Positions 12,250 through 20,930 of a DNA stretch of 64,000 bases are shown piece by piece (position 1 is the stretch's first letter; each line of letters opens with the position of its first letter). Below the pieces are notes generated by a model. The model saw only the letters and a list, made by a program, of their open reading frames with translations, was not told the DNA's origin and made no database searches. The stretch comes from Anaspis maculata (lineage: Eukaryota; Arthropoda; Insecta; Coleoptera; Scraptiidae): the NCBI GenBank assembly GCA_949128115.1, contig OX421961.1:127971050-128035049 (forward strand), written 5' to 3'. The position numbers and the translations under genes were made by a program.

Positions 12250-12375
12250 AACGTGTCCCTAACGTGTCCCTAACGGGTCCTTAACGTGTCCCTAACGTGT
12301 CCCTAACGTGTCCCTAACGTGTCCCTAACGTGTCTCTAACGTGTCCCTAACGTGTCCTTTAACGTGTTCCCTAAC
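12250..12375 (-). repeat. 11-bp minisatellite (TTAGGGACACG)n, left arm, about 11 copies
   Basis: On the plus strand it reads ACGTGTCCCTA repeated, with a few variant units. Longer than its mirror copy at 13339-13400, so unit number has changed after arm formation. Confidence 0.92.
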
Positions 12376-12600
12376 TTGAGTGAAGCGGATCGAACGTGCG
12401 GCGATAAAAACGCGCTTGACTAAAAACGCGCTTGACTGAAGCCACTCTGGACCCAATTGAAACTGGAGCAGATTGAAAGCTGCGATCGAAACGCAGTCAC
12501 TGCTAGAGACCAGCGTATACCGACAAGTCCTAGCGAACAGCCTATAACGTTAACTCTTAGTTGCCGGCCTATGCTGATAGCGACAGCACAAGTGATCAGG

Positions 12601-12780
12601 TTAGGAGTATAGAGACTTAGCGGTTAAAGCATGACGACTCGGCAGACAGAGCATGACTACTAGAACTTCTCGCTATACGCTGTCCACTGGCAAAGTCTGC
12701 ATACGTCGGCCTTTTGAGTCGTCATGCTCTGCCCGTCGAGTCGTCATGCTTTAACCGCTAAGTCTCTATACTCCTGACCT
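12601..12780. repeat. Small internal inverted repeat near the palindrome centre
   Basis: GGAGTATAGAGACTTAGCGG at about 12604 is repeated inverted at about 12751-12772, with matching TAAAGCATGACGACTC blocks further in. This gives a nested hairpin whose outer block also begins the right arm at 13089. Confidence 0.85.
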
Positions 12781-12886
12781 GATCATTGTGGCACGTTATA
12801 AACACAAGCAAATTGAATCATTTAATTGACAAACAGACAATTGAAGGAGACACATGGGACATATGGGACATTGAAAGTGACATAGG

Positions 12887-13027
12887 GGTCACGTTCGGGA
12901 CACGTTAGGGACACGTTAGGGACACGTTAGGGACACGTTAGGGACGCGTTAGGGACACGTTAGGGACACGTTAGGGACACGTTAGGGACACGTTAGGGAC
13001 CCGTTAGGGACACGTTAGGGACACGTT
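12887..13027 (+). repeat. 11-bp minisatellite (TTAGGGACACG)n, central copy, about 13 copies
   Basis: Lies in the unique centre of the palindrome in the same orientation as the right-arm array. It is followed by GGGGACAATCGATGGAGACA, as is the right-arm array, so the centre contains an extra copy of the arm's inner part. Confidence 0.92.
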
Positions 13028-13338
13028 GAAGGGGACAATCGATGGAGACAAAATAATTGTGAGATTATTCATCATGCTGAGATAAGTAAACCGCTAAGTC
13101 TCTATACTCCTAACCTGATCACTTGTGCTGTCGCTATCAGCATAGGCCGGCAACTAAGAGTTAACGTTATAGGCTGTTCGCTAGGACTTGTCGGTATACG
13201 CTGGTCTCTAGCAGTGACTGCGTTTCGATTGCAGCTTTCAATCTGCTCGAGTTTCGATTGGGTCCAGAGTGGCTTCAGTCAAGCGCGTTTTTAGTCAAGC
13301 GCGTTTTTATCGCCGCACGTTCGATCCGCTTCACTCAA

Positions 13339-13400
13339 GTTAGGGAACACGTTAAAGGACACGTTAGGGACACGTTAGGGACACGTTAGGGACACGTTAA
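13339..13400 (+). repeat. 11-bp minisatellite (TTAGGGACACG)n, right arm, about 5 copies
   Basis: Mirror of the left-arm array but contracted from about 11 to about 5 units. Confidence 0.9.
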
Positions 13401-13516
13401 AGGGGACAATCGATGGAGACAAAATAATGGTGAGATTATTCATCATGATGAGATAAGTAAAACGTGAAATGAAGAGTATCTGTATATTTGAATGATCGGG
13501 AGCAAAATATCCAGAA

Positions 13517-14330
13517 ATGATCGAGCTTTTGATAACGATAGAAGGTAGAGCTGCAGAAAGCAAGAGAAATATTTCCGAAAAAATTCAAAGCGCTATAACC
13601 AAAGTCCTTCGAGAGACCTAGGTTAGAACAAGTGCCCGAGTCTATGTCTATGTCTATGTTAGCACGCTTGGTGCGAGAAACTAAAGAGAAGAAGACCCTG
13701 CCATCGCATATATCCTACAAAATATTAAAAATAGCTCAGTTTTCTTGAAGAATATGTCCCGAGCTAACATATCTTCAACAAAACAAGTATGGACACAAAA
13801 AAAAGTTCCAACGGCGTAGGTGCGGAACCAGTTCATCTACATTTGCAATACACTCGAGATCTCATCAATTAGAAGTAACCTTTTCTCAAAATCTGAAAAC
13901 GACGGACAGCGGTGAGACAATGGATGATAAAATGAGTGATGACGACTTTGTCCATGATGCTTCTTGCTACCGATTTGGATTCTCGACAAAAGGTCAATCT
14001 GCACCAATATGGACCTATAGAAATCTCTCCAAGTTAGGTTCCAGCCTCAAGAGAAGTGGCAAAGAATTTCAGTAAATTGAAAAAAATGAAGAATATGGTT
14101 GTCCCACCGACCCAGGCGCAGTTACAGATAAGTTAGTGTATTTAAAAACTTCCAAAAGTTCTAATGTTGGCGAGGTACTTTTATTGGAAGGAAGACGACG
14201 AGAAAGTGGGATAATAATATTAGAGGCGTCAACGGGTTGCGTTCGACCTTCTATGCGAGCTTGGATTCTTATATCCAACATCATTAGCTGGCAAAACCAT
14301 ATTTGTCTCTTCGACAGTCAAACCCTTTAG
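13517..14330 (+). pseudogene. Decayed element-borne gene in right arm, unknown function
   Basis: Piece 13517-13621 (34 codons, ends TAG) overlaps a second frame from 13620 to 14330 that carries only TGA at 13746 and TAA at 14073 before its final TAG. Residues seen include KEKKTLPSHISYKILKIAQF, YGHKKKFQRRRCGTSSS, SDDDFVHDASCYRFGFSTKG and VYLKTSKSSNVGEVLLLEGR. A donor-like CA-GTAAAT overlaps the TAA, so an intron might bypass that stop. Both arms share the same stops, so decay predates the arm duplication or was homogenised. Confidence 0.42.
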
Positions 14331-14867
14331 TTATTGTAAGAAATGACTGCAAATATTTTCGAACATGTGAATGAAAATTCTTAGAGTCTTGTTAGCACAT
14401 AGATAGATACAATAAAATCTTTCATATCTAAGGTAAGGATAGGAGTATGGAAATGTTTTTAATCTGAAATGAACAAAGCTGTAACCAATAACTAGTGCGT
14501 ATTTTTATTTGCACAAACTTCTCCCATAGGTACATCCTGGAAGGGCCGAGTTAAGCATTAACATTGTGTATCAAGATGCACCATTCTGATACTACGCATA
14601 TGGCTTGGTACATATTTGATCCGGAGATATTTGTAGCTTGAAGAGCACTCGTCAGCGGGTGGGCAATGCTGCAAAACTCTCTTGTTAATTTCTTCGGTCG
14701 CGCTACCTACACTACTGGCTACCTCTCGTATTTATTCGTTCTTTCTCAACCTGGTAATCAAAGGGTATTTATTGAAAATTCAAGGTCGGTCAAGTAGAAA
14801 ATTCTTATAAAATGCTGGCTTGCTAGAGTCGTTTATATTAGACCCTCAGGTACTTGAAAAATTTCAG

Positions 14868-15083
14868 TAGGCAGGTGTACTCAATGCAATCGATAATCGC
14901 TAACATTTTAGGCTAATACCTTTGAGCATTGAAAAACATTAGGTATTTTTATGTAAATTTGTCCATATGTTAATAGTTTTCATTGAAACATCTTTTCAAC
15001 ACATTGAGCTCCTGAATACTTATATCTTTTATATTTTTTTTATCACTTTTTTTACATTGCCGTACTGGACTGACAAAATTCAG
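14868..15083. mobile_element. 0.2-kb insertion present only in the right arm
   Basis: The left arm is continuous here (AAATTCAGCGCTGA-type sequence on the mirrored strand). The right arm has 211-216 extra bases bounded by TTCAG at 14863-14867 and 15079-15083. The 5-bp direct repeat suggests a small transposon inserted after the arms had formed. Superfamily unknown. Confidence 0.65.
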
Positions 15084-16245
15084 CGCTGATATTTTTCAAG
15101 TCGGAGCATTATGTGATAAGCACAAAGTAATTTTTAAATAAAGTTTCTATTTATATAATAATTATTGATTATCTGGTGGCTTCGTGAGTATGTGCATATG
15201 ATACTAAAAATGCCTGTTCAGACACGATCTTTCAGGTAAAAAAAAATAAATAGCTCAGGGCTTTTCAGGTAAGAAGTTACGAACAACCACCCAGTCGACA
15301 GGTGGTGGTGGTGCGTTTGCATTCGTTATCTAGCAGCCTCATGGGTTGGTGCTGTGCCGTGTTTGTGTTTTTGGGGTAAGTTTAATTTTCACTATGTTTA
15401 TGCGGACAATTCATTTATTTAAGTACATATTCTTATGGAAACACATTACTATATGTACGGGTTATATTTAGAAAAAAATTTAACTTTCTTTTGGCAAAAA
15501 AATTCTATTTCGATACAGGCCCCTGGTCGATAGTTCCGGATTTTTGAAAACGACTGCAAAGCCGCGGCTCGCTGTATATTATACATACCCCACGCAAAGC
15601 TAAGCCAATTCCATCGATCTTTTTCAATGTAATGTCTCATGCTTATGCAAAAAAAAAATATCACCCACAGATTCGATGGTCAAACTTTATTGAAAAAAAA
15701 AATCAATCCTCTTGTTAAAACTCTGTGAAATGACTACAGTTGATGGAAAAAAGACTGGTTACGCGGATAAACAGTATAGATTGTTCAAATTCAAACTTAT
15801 TACCGCGGTTTACATGGTGGATATTTTCACGCCACTCGACTCACGACCTTAAGGGCCTTGCGACAATTAGCATGTTTTATTTTCAATAATTATGCCCCCG
15901 TAATACCGTCATAACCTTATAAATTATAAGAAAAAAGCCTTCAACCAATTCCCTGTTGGCAAGAGCCGTTATTTTGGGTGCGACTTCTCAGGTAGCCGAA
16001 ATGCATATACCTACAAACAATAAGCCTCACGGTCGTGGAGGCATATTCACTCGTTCATTTTCCGTACCCCCCCCCCCCCCCCCCAACAGTACTATGTCTT
16101 ATGAAACTTGTATTATAATATCCTTTTTTTTTTTGTAGTACTCACCTGGAATGTTCTCATCACAACTACAATAACTAGAATTATACTGTCAACCTGATCC
16201 AGTTACTGAATTCACACTATCAACGATTTTCTCTAAGAGCCTACA

Positions 16246-16488
16246 GTGGGCCTCTTCGCCTTCCCAGCACCCGAGAATAGAAGTGATGTCGTTTCCAAAG
16301 TGAAAATAATCAAACTGAGCTATAAGAATTCCAAGCTACTCAATTTTGGCTCCATGAAGGAGTTAATTGTTGTCAATAATGATGATGATTCCAACATTCT
16401 GCCTCGCGACCGGCACATCAGAACTGCCGACCATCAAGTTGTCGTGTTAAGTGTACTTCGACTTTGGGTGAATGATGTTTGTAACTGA
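16246..16488 (+). other. Open frame in right arm, 80 codons, unknown (mirror of 9381-9623)
   Basis: Same sequence as the left-arm frame apart from two residue changes (near the start, AFPAPENRSDVVSK against AFSAPENRSDVVCK). An acceptor-like CAG ends at about 16245. Function unknown. Confidence 0.25.
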
Positions 16489-17465
16489 GAAATTGTATTA
16501 AAAATGTACCTCGATTTCAGGTCATTGATATTTGTGTGATCAACCCTATAAATTCGTTTATTATCATTTGTTTGTGCCTTAATTCAAATTTCAAATAATT
16601 TTATATGGTATAATCAACTTAGAAATTGTATTAAAAGTACCTACTCCTATTTTAAAGTATTCAATGTTTGTGTAATCAGCTATAAAAATCGCTCATGAAC
16701 ACCTGTTTTGGCCTCACTTGAATTTCGCGTAATTGCCTATGTAAGTAACTAAGAAATTGTATTGAATGTACTTCGATTTTGAGTAATTCAAGTTTGTATT
16801 ATTCAGCACTGTAAATTTGTTCATGATCACCTCTTCGTGCCCTATTTTGAATTTCATGTAATTGTATATTATGTAATCAACTAAGAAATAGTCAAATGTA
16901 CTTCGATTTTATGTTCGTGTGCATATCTTCTATGTATAATCAACTATGTAAATTTGTTTATTATCACCTGTTTGTGCCTTATTTCAAATTTCATGTAATG
17001 GTATGCGGTAATCAGCTGAGAAATTGTATCAAATGTACTTCGATTTCAAGTGAATAATGTCTATATACTTAGCTATGAAAAGTCATTCATGCTCACCTGT
17101 TTGTACCTTATTTTAAGTTTCACGTAATTGTCTATGTAAGCAACTAAGAACATGTATTAGATGTTTTTCGATTATAGGTAGTTGATGCCTGTATACTCAG
17201 CTATGAAAAATCGTTCACGATCACCTGTTTGTGCCTTATTATAATTTGACGTAATTGTCTATGTAAGCAACTAAGAAATTTTATCGAACGTACTTCGATT
17301 TCAAGTAATTTTAGTGATTAATGTTTGTATGTATAATCAATACTGTAAATTTGTTTATGATCACCTATTTGTGCTTTATTTTGAATTTAATATAATTGTC
17401 TATGTAAGCAGTTATGTGAATTAAACTACAAATGAATCATGATGTTGAGGTCTTACCCTGAACTG
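16484..17465 (-). repeat. 130-bp subterminal tandem array, right arm (about 7 copies)
   Basis: Mirror image of the left-arm array, monomer for monomer. The same internal variation is preserved in each corresponding copy. Confidence 0.9.
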
Positions 17466-18006
17466 TATGTAATTATTGTCTATGTAACTAGCACAGTATA
17501 TTTGTCTGTCAATGAAATGGTTCTATTTGCTTGCGTTTATATACCAAAAATAACTATTGAAACCAAACCACTTGAGAGTTTGCAAGGGTTAAGATACAAT
17601 GAGGAGTGCTTCAGTAGGTATAGGGAATTCAAACATTCCGCGCTTTCAAGCTAACAAATGTCTCCTGCCAAACACAATCTGTGACCTAACCTGTCAGATC
17701 CAAATTCCACGTACTTTTCAAATTTCCCGCACGTTAAAATCCGCCACATGTCAAATGCCGGTAATACAGAATAAATGCTTGACGACCAGTCAAAAAAGTC
17801 ACTAGATTCAGTGATAATAACCAAAAGTCACCAGATAAACTAAAAACTTTTCAAATTTCCCGCGCCACCTGTCAAATGCCGGTAATGCAGATCCAATGCT
17901 TAACGACCTGTCAAAAAAGTCACTAGATCCAGTGTTGCCAACCAAAAGTCACCAGATAAAAGTCCCTAGAAACGTCTGGCTCAACCGACGCTTTACCTAC
18001 TTAGAG

Positions 18007-19771
18007 AACTATCTGGAGCATCTGAATTTTTGGATGCAACTAATGACCGTTGTCGGTTTGAACCCGTTGAAAAAACAGACTTGTTTACTTGTGCTGACTG
18101 TAGTGGCATTCGCCATAATGATGACCAATGTGATATCTACTTATTTTGCAACAAAAAACATCACTCTCCAAGATGTCTGCGGCATCACGTTTGGTTTCAC
18201 CCTTACTTTTTCCGTGAGTATTTTCAATTAGTCTAAAATCTGTTTGTCAAAACAAAAAAAAATCATTATTTTGTTCTATTTGGTATTTAAATTTCAAATC
18301 CTATTCCATATCCACGTCATAGATTATGTTCTTTTGGTTTTGAACAAGGATGCTGATCTATTAAAAAATCAATGTGGTCTGTACAATTCCATCAGGTGTT
18401 TATACAAAGCTTGAAACATCAACTAATTCAAGCAGCATTTTTCTCTTACACATCCAAGCAAGAGAATTGGGTTATACTGGATCTGTACAGTGACTCCATA
18501 GGATAAAATCCCCATGCCATCTCTAAAACCCCATTTGGTCTTCATACAAAACTTGAAAAATCAACTATTACTGACTTTGCCCCTTTTCTTCTCACTTAAC
18601 AATAATTGACAGAGTCAAATTATTGATTTATACGAATTTTTGCAGGTTGGTATTCGAATGATGACAATGATCATTAAAAAACAAGATTTCGTACATTTAC
18701 TGTAGAACTTTGACCAGTTTTGGCTCATGAAGGAACACGACTCGACCCTGAGGGATGAGTGCGAGACAATTTTGAAACGAACTAAAATAATAACGAGGAT
18801 TTTCTTCTACCTGTGCATGTCCGACGTGGCCCTCTTTTTAGTTCTGGCTTGCTTCGGAAAACCCCTTTTCGTTAAAATCCACAGGCCCGAAATCATACCC
18901 CGGTTCCTGTTCATCGTCTGGTTTCACGGCTATTTCTTCAGTGGCGTTTTCATTGCCGTCGCATTCGACTGTATTCATCTGATTTGCGTGATGCTGTTGA
19001 TGATCCAAGTCAAGCTTTTGAACAAGCGATTCAACGAGTACTTTAGCAGCAACAGCCCGGAAATCAACGAGCATCTCAAGACTTTCGTCAATCACCACAA
19101 TTTCTTGCTGACGTAAAACGATATATGAGCTTCCCATCAGAAAGAATAATATGTGATTCAACTTGCAGACAAATTCGAAAGATGGGTGAGATATACGAGC
19201 CAATGTTGTTGGCTGCGACCTGGGCAAGCGCAGTAATGCTGACCACTTCTTTGTATGCCGCGGTTTCGGGTGACAAGTGAGTTTCAAAGAATATGCAAGA
19301 CATCAAACAAAGAAAACGCAACTTTCAGGAGTAAAGATGTGACGACGAGTGTTCAAAGCCTATTCGTTCTGCCTGCCGTAACGATGACGTTTTTCGTTCT
19401 GTACTTTGTTCCTTCTCAGCTACTAAGTGACGAAGTAGACAACGTTGCGCCTGTCTGTGTGGTGTATTTGCTAATATGGAAAGTCTTTGTTCCAGGTCGA
19501 AAGATTGTCGGAATCGTTGTACTTGTCCAAATGGTACGAGAACAGTGCAAGTAAGAAACGTTCTTTGTACATTATATTGATGAAGAGCCAACAGGAGGTC
19601 GTCATCACGGCAGGCAAAATAGTACCAATGAATTTCAGAGTCGCTTTAGCGGTGCGTGGATTACTCTGCCTGTCTTATGCATCGTTTCATATTTACGATT
19701 TGCAGATCACCAGGAACATATTTTCGTTTTTCGCATTTCTCAGAACCATGCAACGAAAATTGGATGACTGA
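18007..19771 (+). pseudogene. Odorant receptor, main body (rest of exon 1 to exon 6)
   Basis: Exon 1 remainder 18007-18213 ends at donor gtgagt with the hydrophobic stretch TCLLVLTVVAFAIMM. Exon 2 (18646-19112) follows a tttttgcag acceptor; it holds the in-frame TAG at 18703 and then RIFFYLCMSDVALFLVLACF. Exon 3 (19169-19276) reads MGEIYEPMLLAATWASAVML. Exon 4 (19329-19434) reads LFVLPAVTMTFFVLYFVPSQ. Exon 5 (19496-19651) holds the SKWY motif and exon 6 (19706-19771) ends in TGA. Apart from the TAG every exon is open and splice sites are intact, which suggests recent loss or even a segregating null allele. A frame running in from the palindrome arm at 17896 is a by-product of the insertion, not the true start. 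Confidence 0.88.
18703..18705 (+). other. In-frame TAG in odorant receptor exon 2
   Basis: The frame from exon 1 (phase 0) through exon 2 reads QDFVHLL, TAG, NFDQFW. The codon is number 96 of the reassembled receptor. A single change from CAG, GAG or AAG would give it. Everything after it stays open to the normal C-terminus. Confidence 0.9.
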
Positions 19772-20054
19772 AAAGATTACTGCCTGGAACCCTCGCCTGA
19801 AACCATGATTATTGTTATTGTGATATTTTGAGCTATAAAAACCTAGAGCTTAGAAGATTATTCAGAACTATAGGTACTTATTTTGTAACAACACTTGTTT
19901 ATACGTAACAGAACTTTCAATGAAATATGTCTGTGAATAGCGTTGCGCTGAATTCCACCTTATGCATTGGATCTGTCGCCAGCCAATATTTCTTCCCTGA
20001 TTTCCAAGGATTTCCTGATGATTCCTGGATGTAGGTACATTAGTTGCAGTTTTC

Positions 20055-20930
20055 ATTTGAAGAGGACTGGCAAATGGGCTTTTGAAGTCTTACTTGTTGA
20101 ACAGGGTGCAATATGTCAGTGAGGGTAACATATCATCCGAAAGGTTATTGACAAAAGAATGTGTGCCGCAGGGCTCAATTTTGGAACCATTGTTGTACAT
20201 AATCTATACCAATGACCTTCCAGATGTGTCACCAGATGGTAGAATGATCCAATATGCCGATGACACTACAGTAATTATTTACAGCAAAAGCAAACTAGAA
20301 AATGAAGATAAAATAGTGAATTCACTTTCGCTTCTGAAGAATTGGTTTGATAAAAGTAAGTTGAAAGTAAACAAGGAAAAGACACCGTTGATCAACCTCA
20401 GTTACTCCAAGGATGAAACAATCAATGTGAATATTGACAACGTTGAAATTGATTCCACGTCAAAAGCTAAATTTCTTGGCCTGTGGGTAGATGCAAGACT
20501 TGACTGGAGATATCATGTGGATAGATTGGCACAGGAAATGGCAAAATATTGTCTTGTTCTTGGGAAATCTGTCATTCTATGTGAACAGGGAGGCTGCATT
20601 TACGGCCTATCATGCATTTGTACAGTCCAGAATCCGATATGGTGTGATTTTTTGGGGAAACTCAGTGGATGCTAGAAGAATACTTATTCTCCAGAAAAGA
20701 TGTCTCAGAAACATCCTTGGCCTAGGCTACAGAGATAGTTGTAGAGGGGTTTTCAGGGAATGCTGGGTTTTTACGCTGATTGGTCTCTATGTTCACGAAG
20801 CAGTCATGTTGGTAGCAAGCAACAAAGACCTTTTTGCACAGCATGAAAGAGTGCATCTCTATGACACACGGAACAAAGGTGATCTAATCAATGATAAAGT
20901 GAGTTACACATTGTGATGGAACGTATTTTT
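20055..20930 (+). mobile_element. Non-LTR retrotransposon reverse transcriptase fragment (Jockey-superfamily type)
   Basis: A 5'-truncated RT. The frame from 20082 reads YLLNRVQYVSEGN, CVPQGSILEPLLYIIYTNDL, then the catalytic MIQYADDTTVIIY box and the thumb-side FLGLWVDARLDWRYHVDRL. Near 20560 the frame shifts and continues AFTAYHAFVQSRIRYGVIFW, ILQKRCLRNILGLGYRDSC and stops at 20916. These are the usual closing blocks of jockey/CR1-type ORF2. The first part of the RT and the endonuclease are absent and a frameshift is present, so this is a dead fragment. It lies in the same orientation as the odorant receptor, 0.3 kb downstream. Confidence 0.85.

Larger units (their letters stand above)
7867..12625 (+). 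repeat. Left arm of the giant palindrome
   Basis: Reverse complement of 13089-18002 with roughly one percent substitutions by eye. The outermost part, 7910-8150, contains two direct copies of a segment beginning TATCTGGTGACTTTTGGTT. A run of 19 G sits at about 9785-9803, mirrored by 18 C at about 16067-16084. Confidence 0.92.
7867..18002. mobile_element. 10.1-kb palindromic (foldback-like) transposable element inserted in the odorant receptor exon
   Basis: The whole interval is a giant inverted repeat: left arm 7867-12625, right arm 13089-18002, central 463 bp. Ends are AAGTAGGTAAAGCG and its exact inverse, flanked by the 4-bp direct repeat AGAG (7863-7866, 18003-18006). Clean removal restores the receptor frame, so this is a discrete insertion and not a segmental inverted duplication. 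Arms differ by scattered substitutions, a longer minisatellite on the left and a 0.2-kb insertion on the right. From the ends inward each arm holds a two-copy 0.12-0.15-kb repeat, a 130-bp tandem array, short open pieces, a decayed long frame and an 11-bp minisatellite. No known transposase was recognised. A 4-bp duplication occurs in Sola and Chapaev elements, but the superfamily is not assignable from sequence alone. Confidence 0.88.
13089..18002 (-). repeat. Right arm of the giant palindrome
   Basis: Mirror copy of the left arm. Its main differences are a shorter 11-bp minisatellite (13339-13400 against 12250-12375) and an extra segment at about 14868-15083 flanked by TTCAG. The outer edge lies inside the odorant receptor exon. 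Confidence 0.92.
7846..19771 (+). pseudogene. Insect odorant receptor gene disrupted by a 10.1-kb insertion and a nonsense codon
   Basis: Reassembled exons are 7846-7866 joined to 18007-18213, then 18646-19112, 19169-19276, 19329-19434, 19496-19651 and 19706-19771. They total 1131 nt (376 codons plus stop), within the usual odorant receptor length. All introns have GT-AG ends and consistent phases (0, 2, 2, 0, 0). Several hydrophobic segments are visible. The C-terminal hallmarks are the SLYLSKWYE block in exon 5, then VVITAGKIVPMN, and ITRNIFSFFAFLRTM in exon 6, as in 7tm_6 receptors, which act with Orco as ligand-gated channels in olfactory neurons. It is broken twice, by the palindromic element within codon 7 and by an in-frame TAG (18703-18705, codon 96), so a functional receptor from this allele is unlikely. 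The last four introns are only 52-61 bp. No neighbouring receptor was found in the window. Confidence 0.85.

Noticed and set aside
12085..12273. 62-codon frame in the left arm, mirrored at 13375-13563
   Set aside because: Opposite strand to the long decayed frame and runs into the minisatellite; no feature supports it.
12887..13027. Telomere end or interstitial telomere
   Set aside because: The unit is 11 bp, TTAGGGACACG, not TTAGG, and sits inside a transposon between inverted copies.
7867..18002. Assembly artefact (hairpin read) as explanation of the palindrome
   Set aside because: The arms differ by substitutions, minisatellite length and a 0.2-kb insertion, both outer junctions are distinct, and the flanking duplication plus restored receptor frame need a real insertion.
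17896..18231. 111-codon frame starting in the palindrome arm and running into odorant receptor exon 1
   Set aside because: Its first 35 codons lie in the transposable element; the receptor N-terminus is instead supplied by 7846-7866 across the insertion, with a matching AGAG duplication.
18838..19321. Minus-strand frames of 77-149 codons opposite the odorant receptor
   Set aside because: They are antisense shadows of the receptor exons and cross its intron boundaries.
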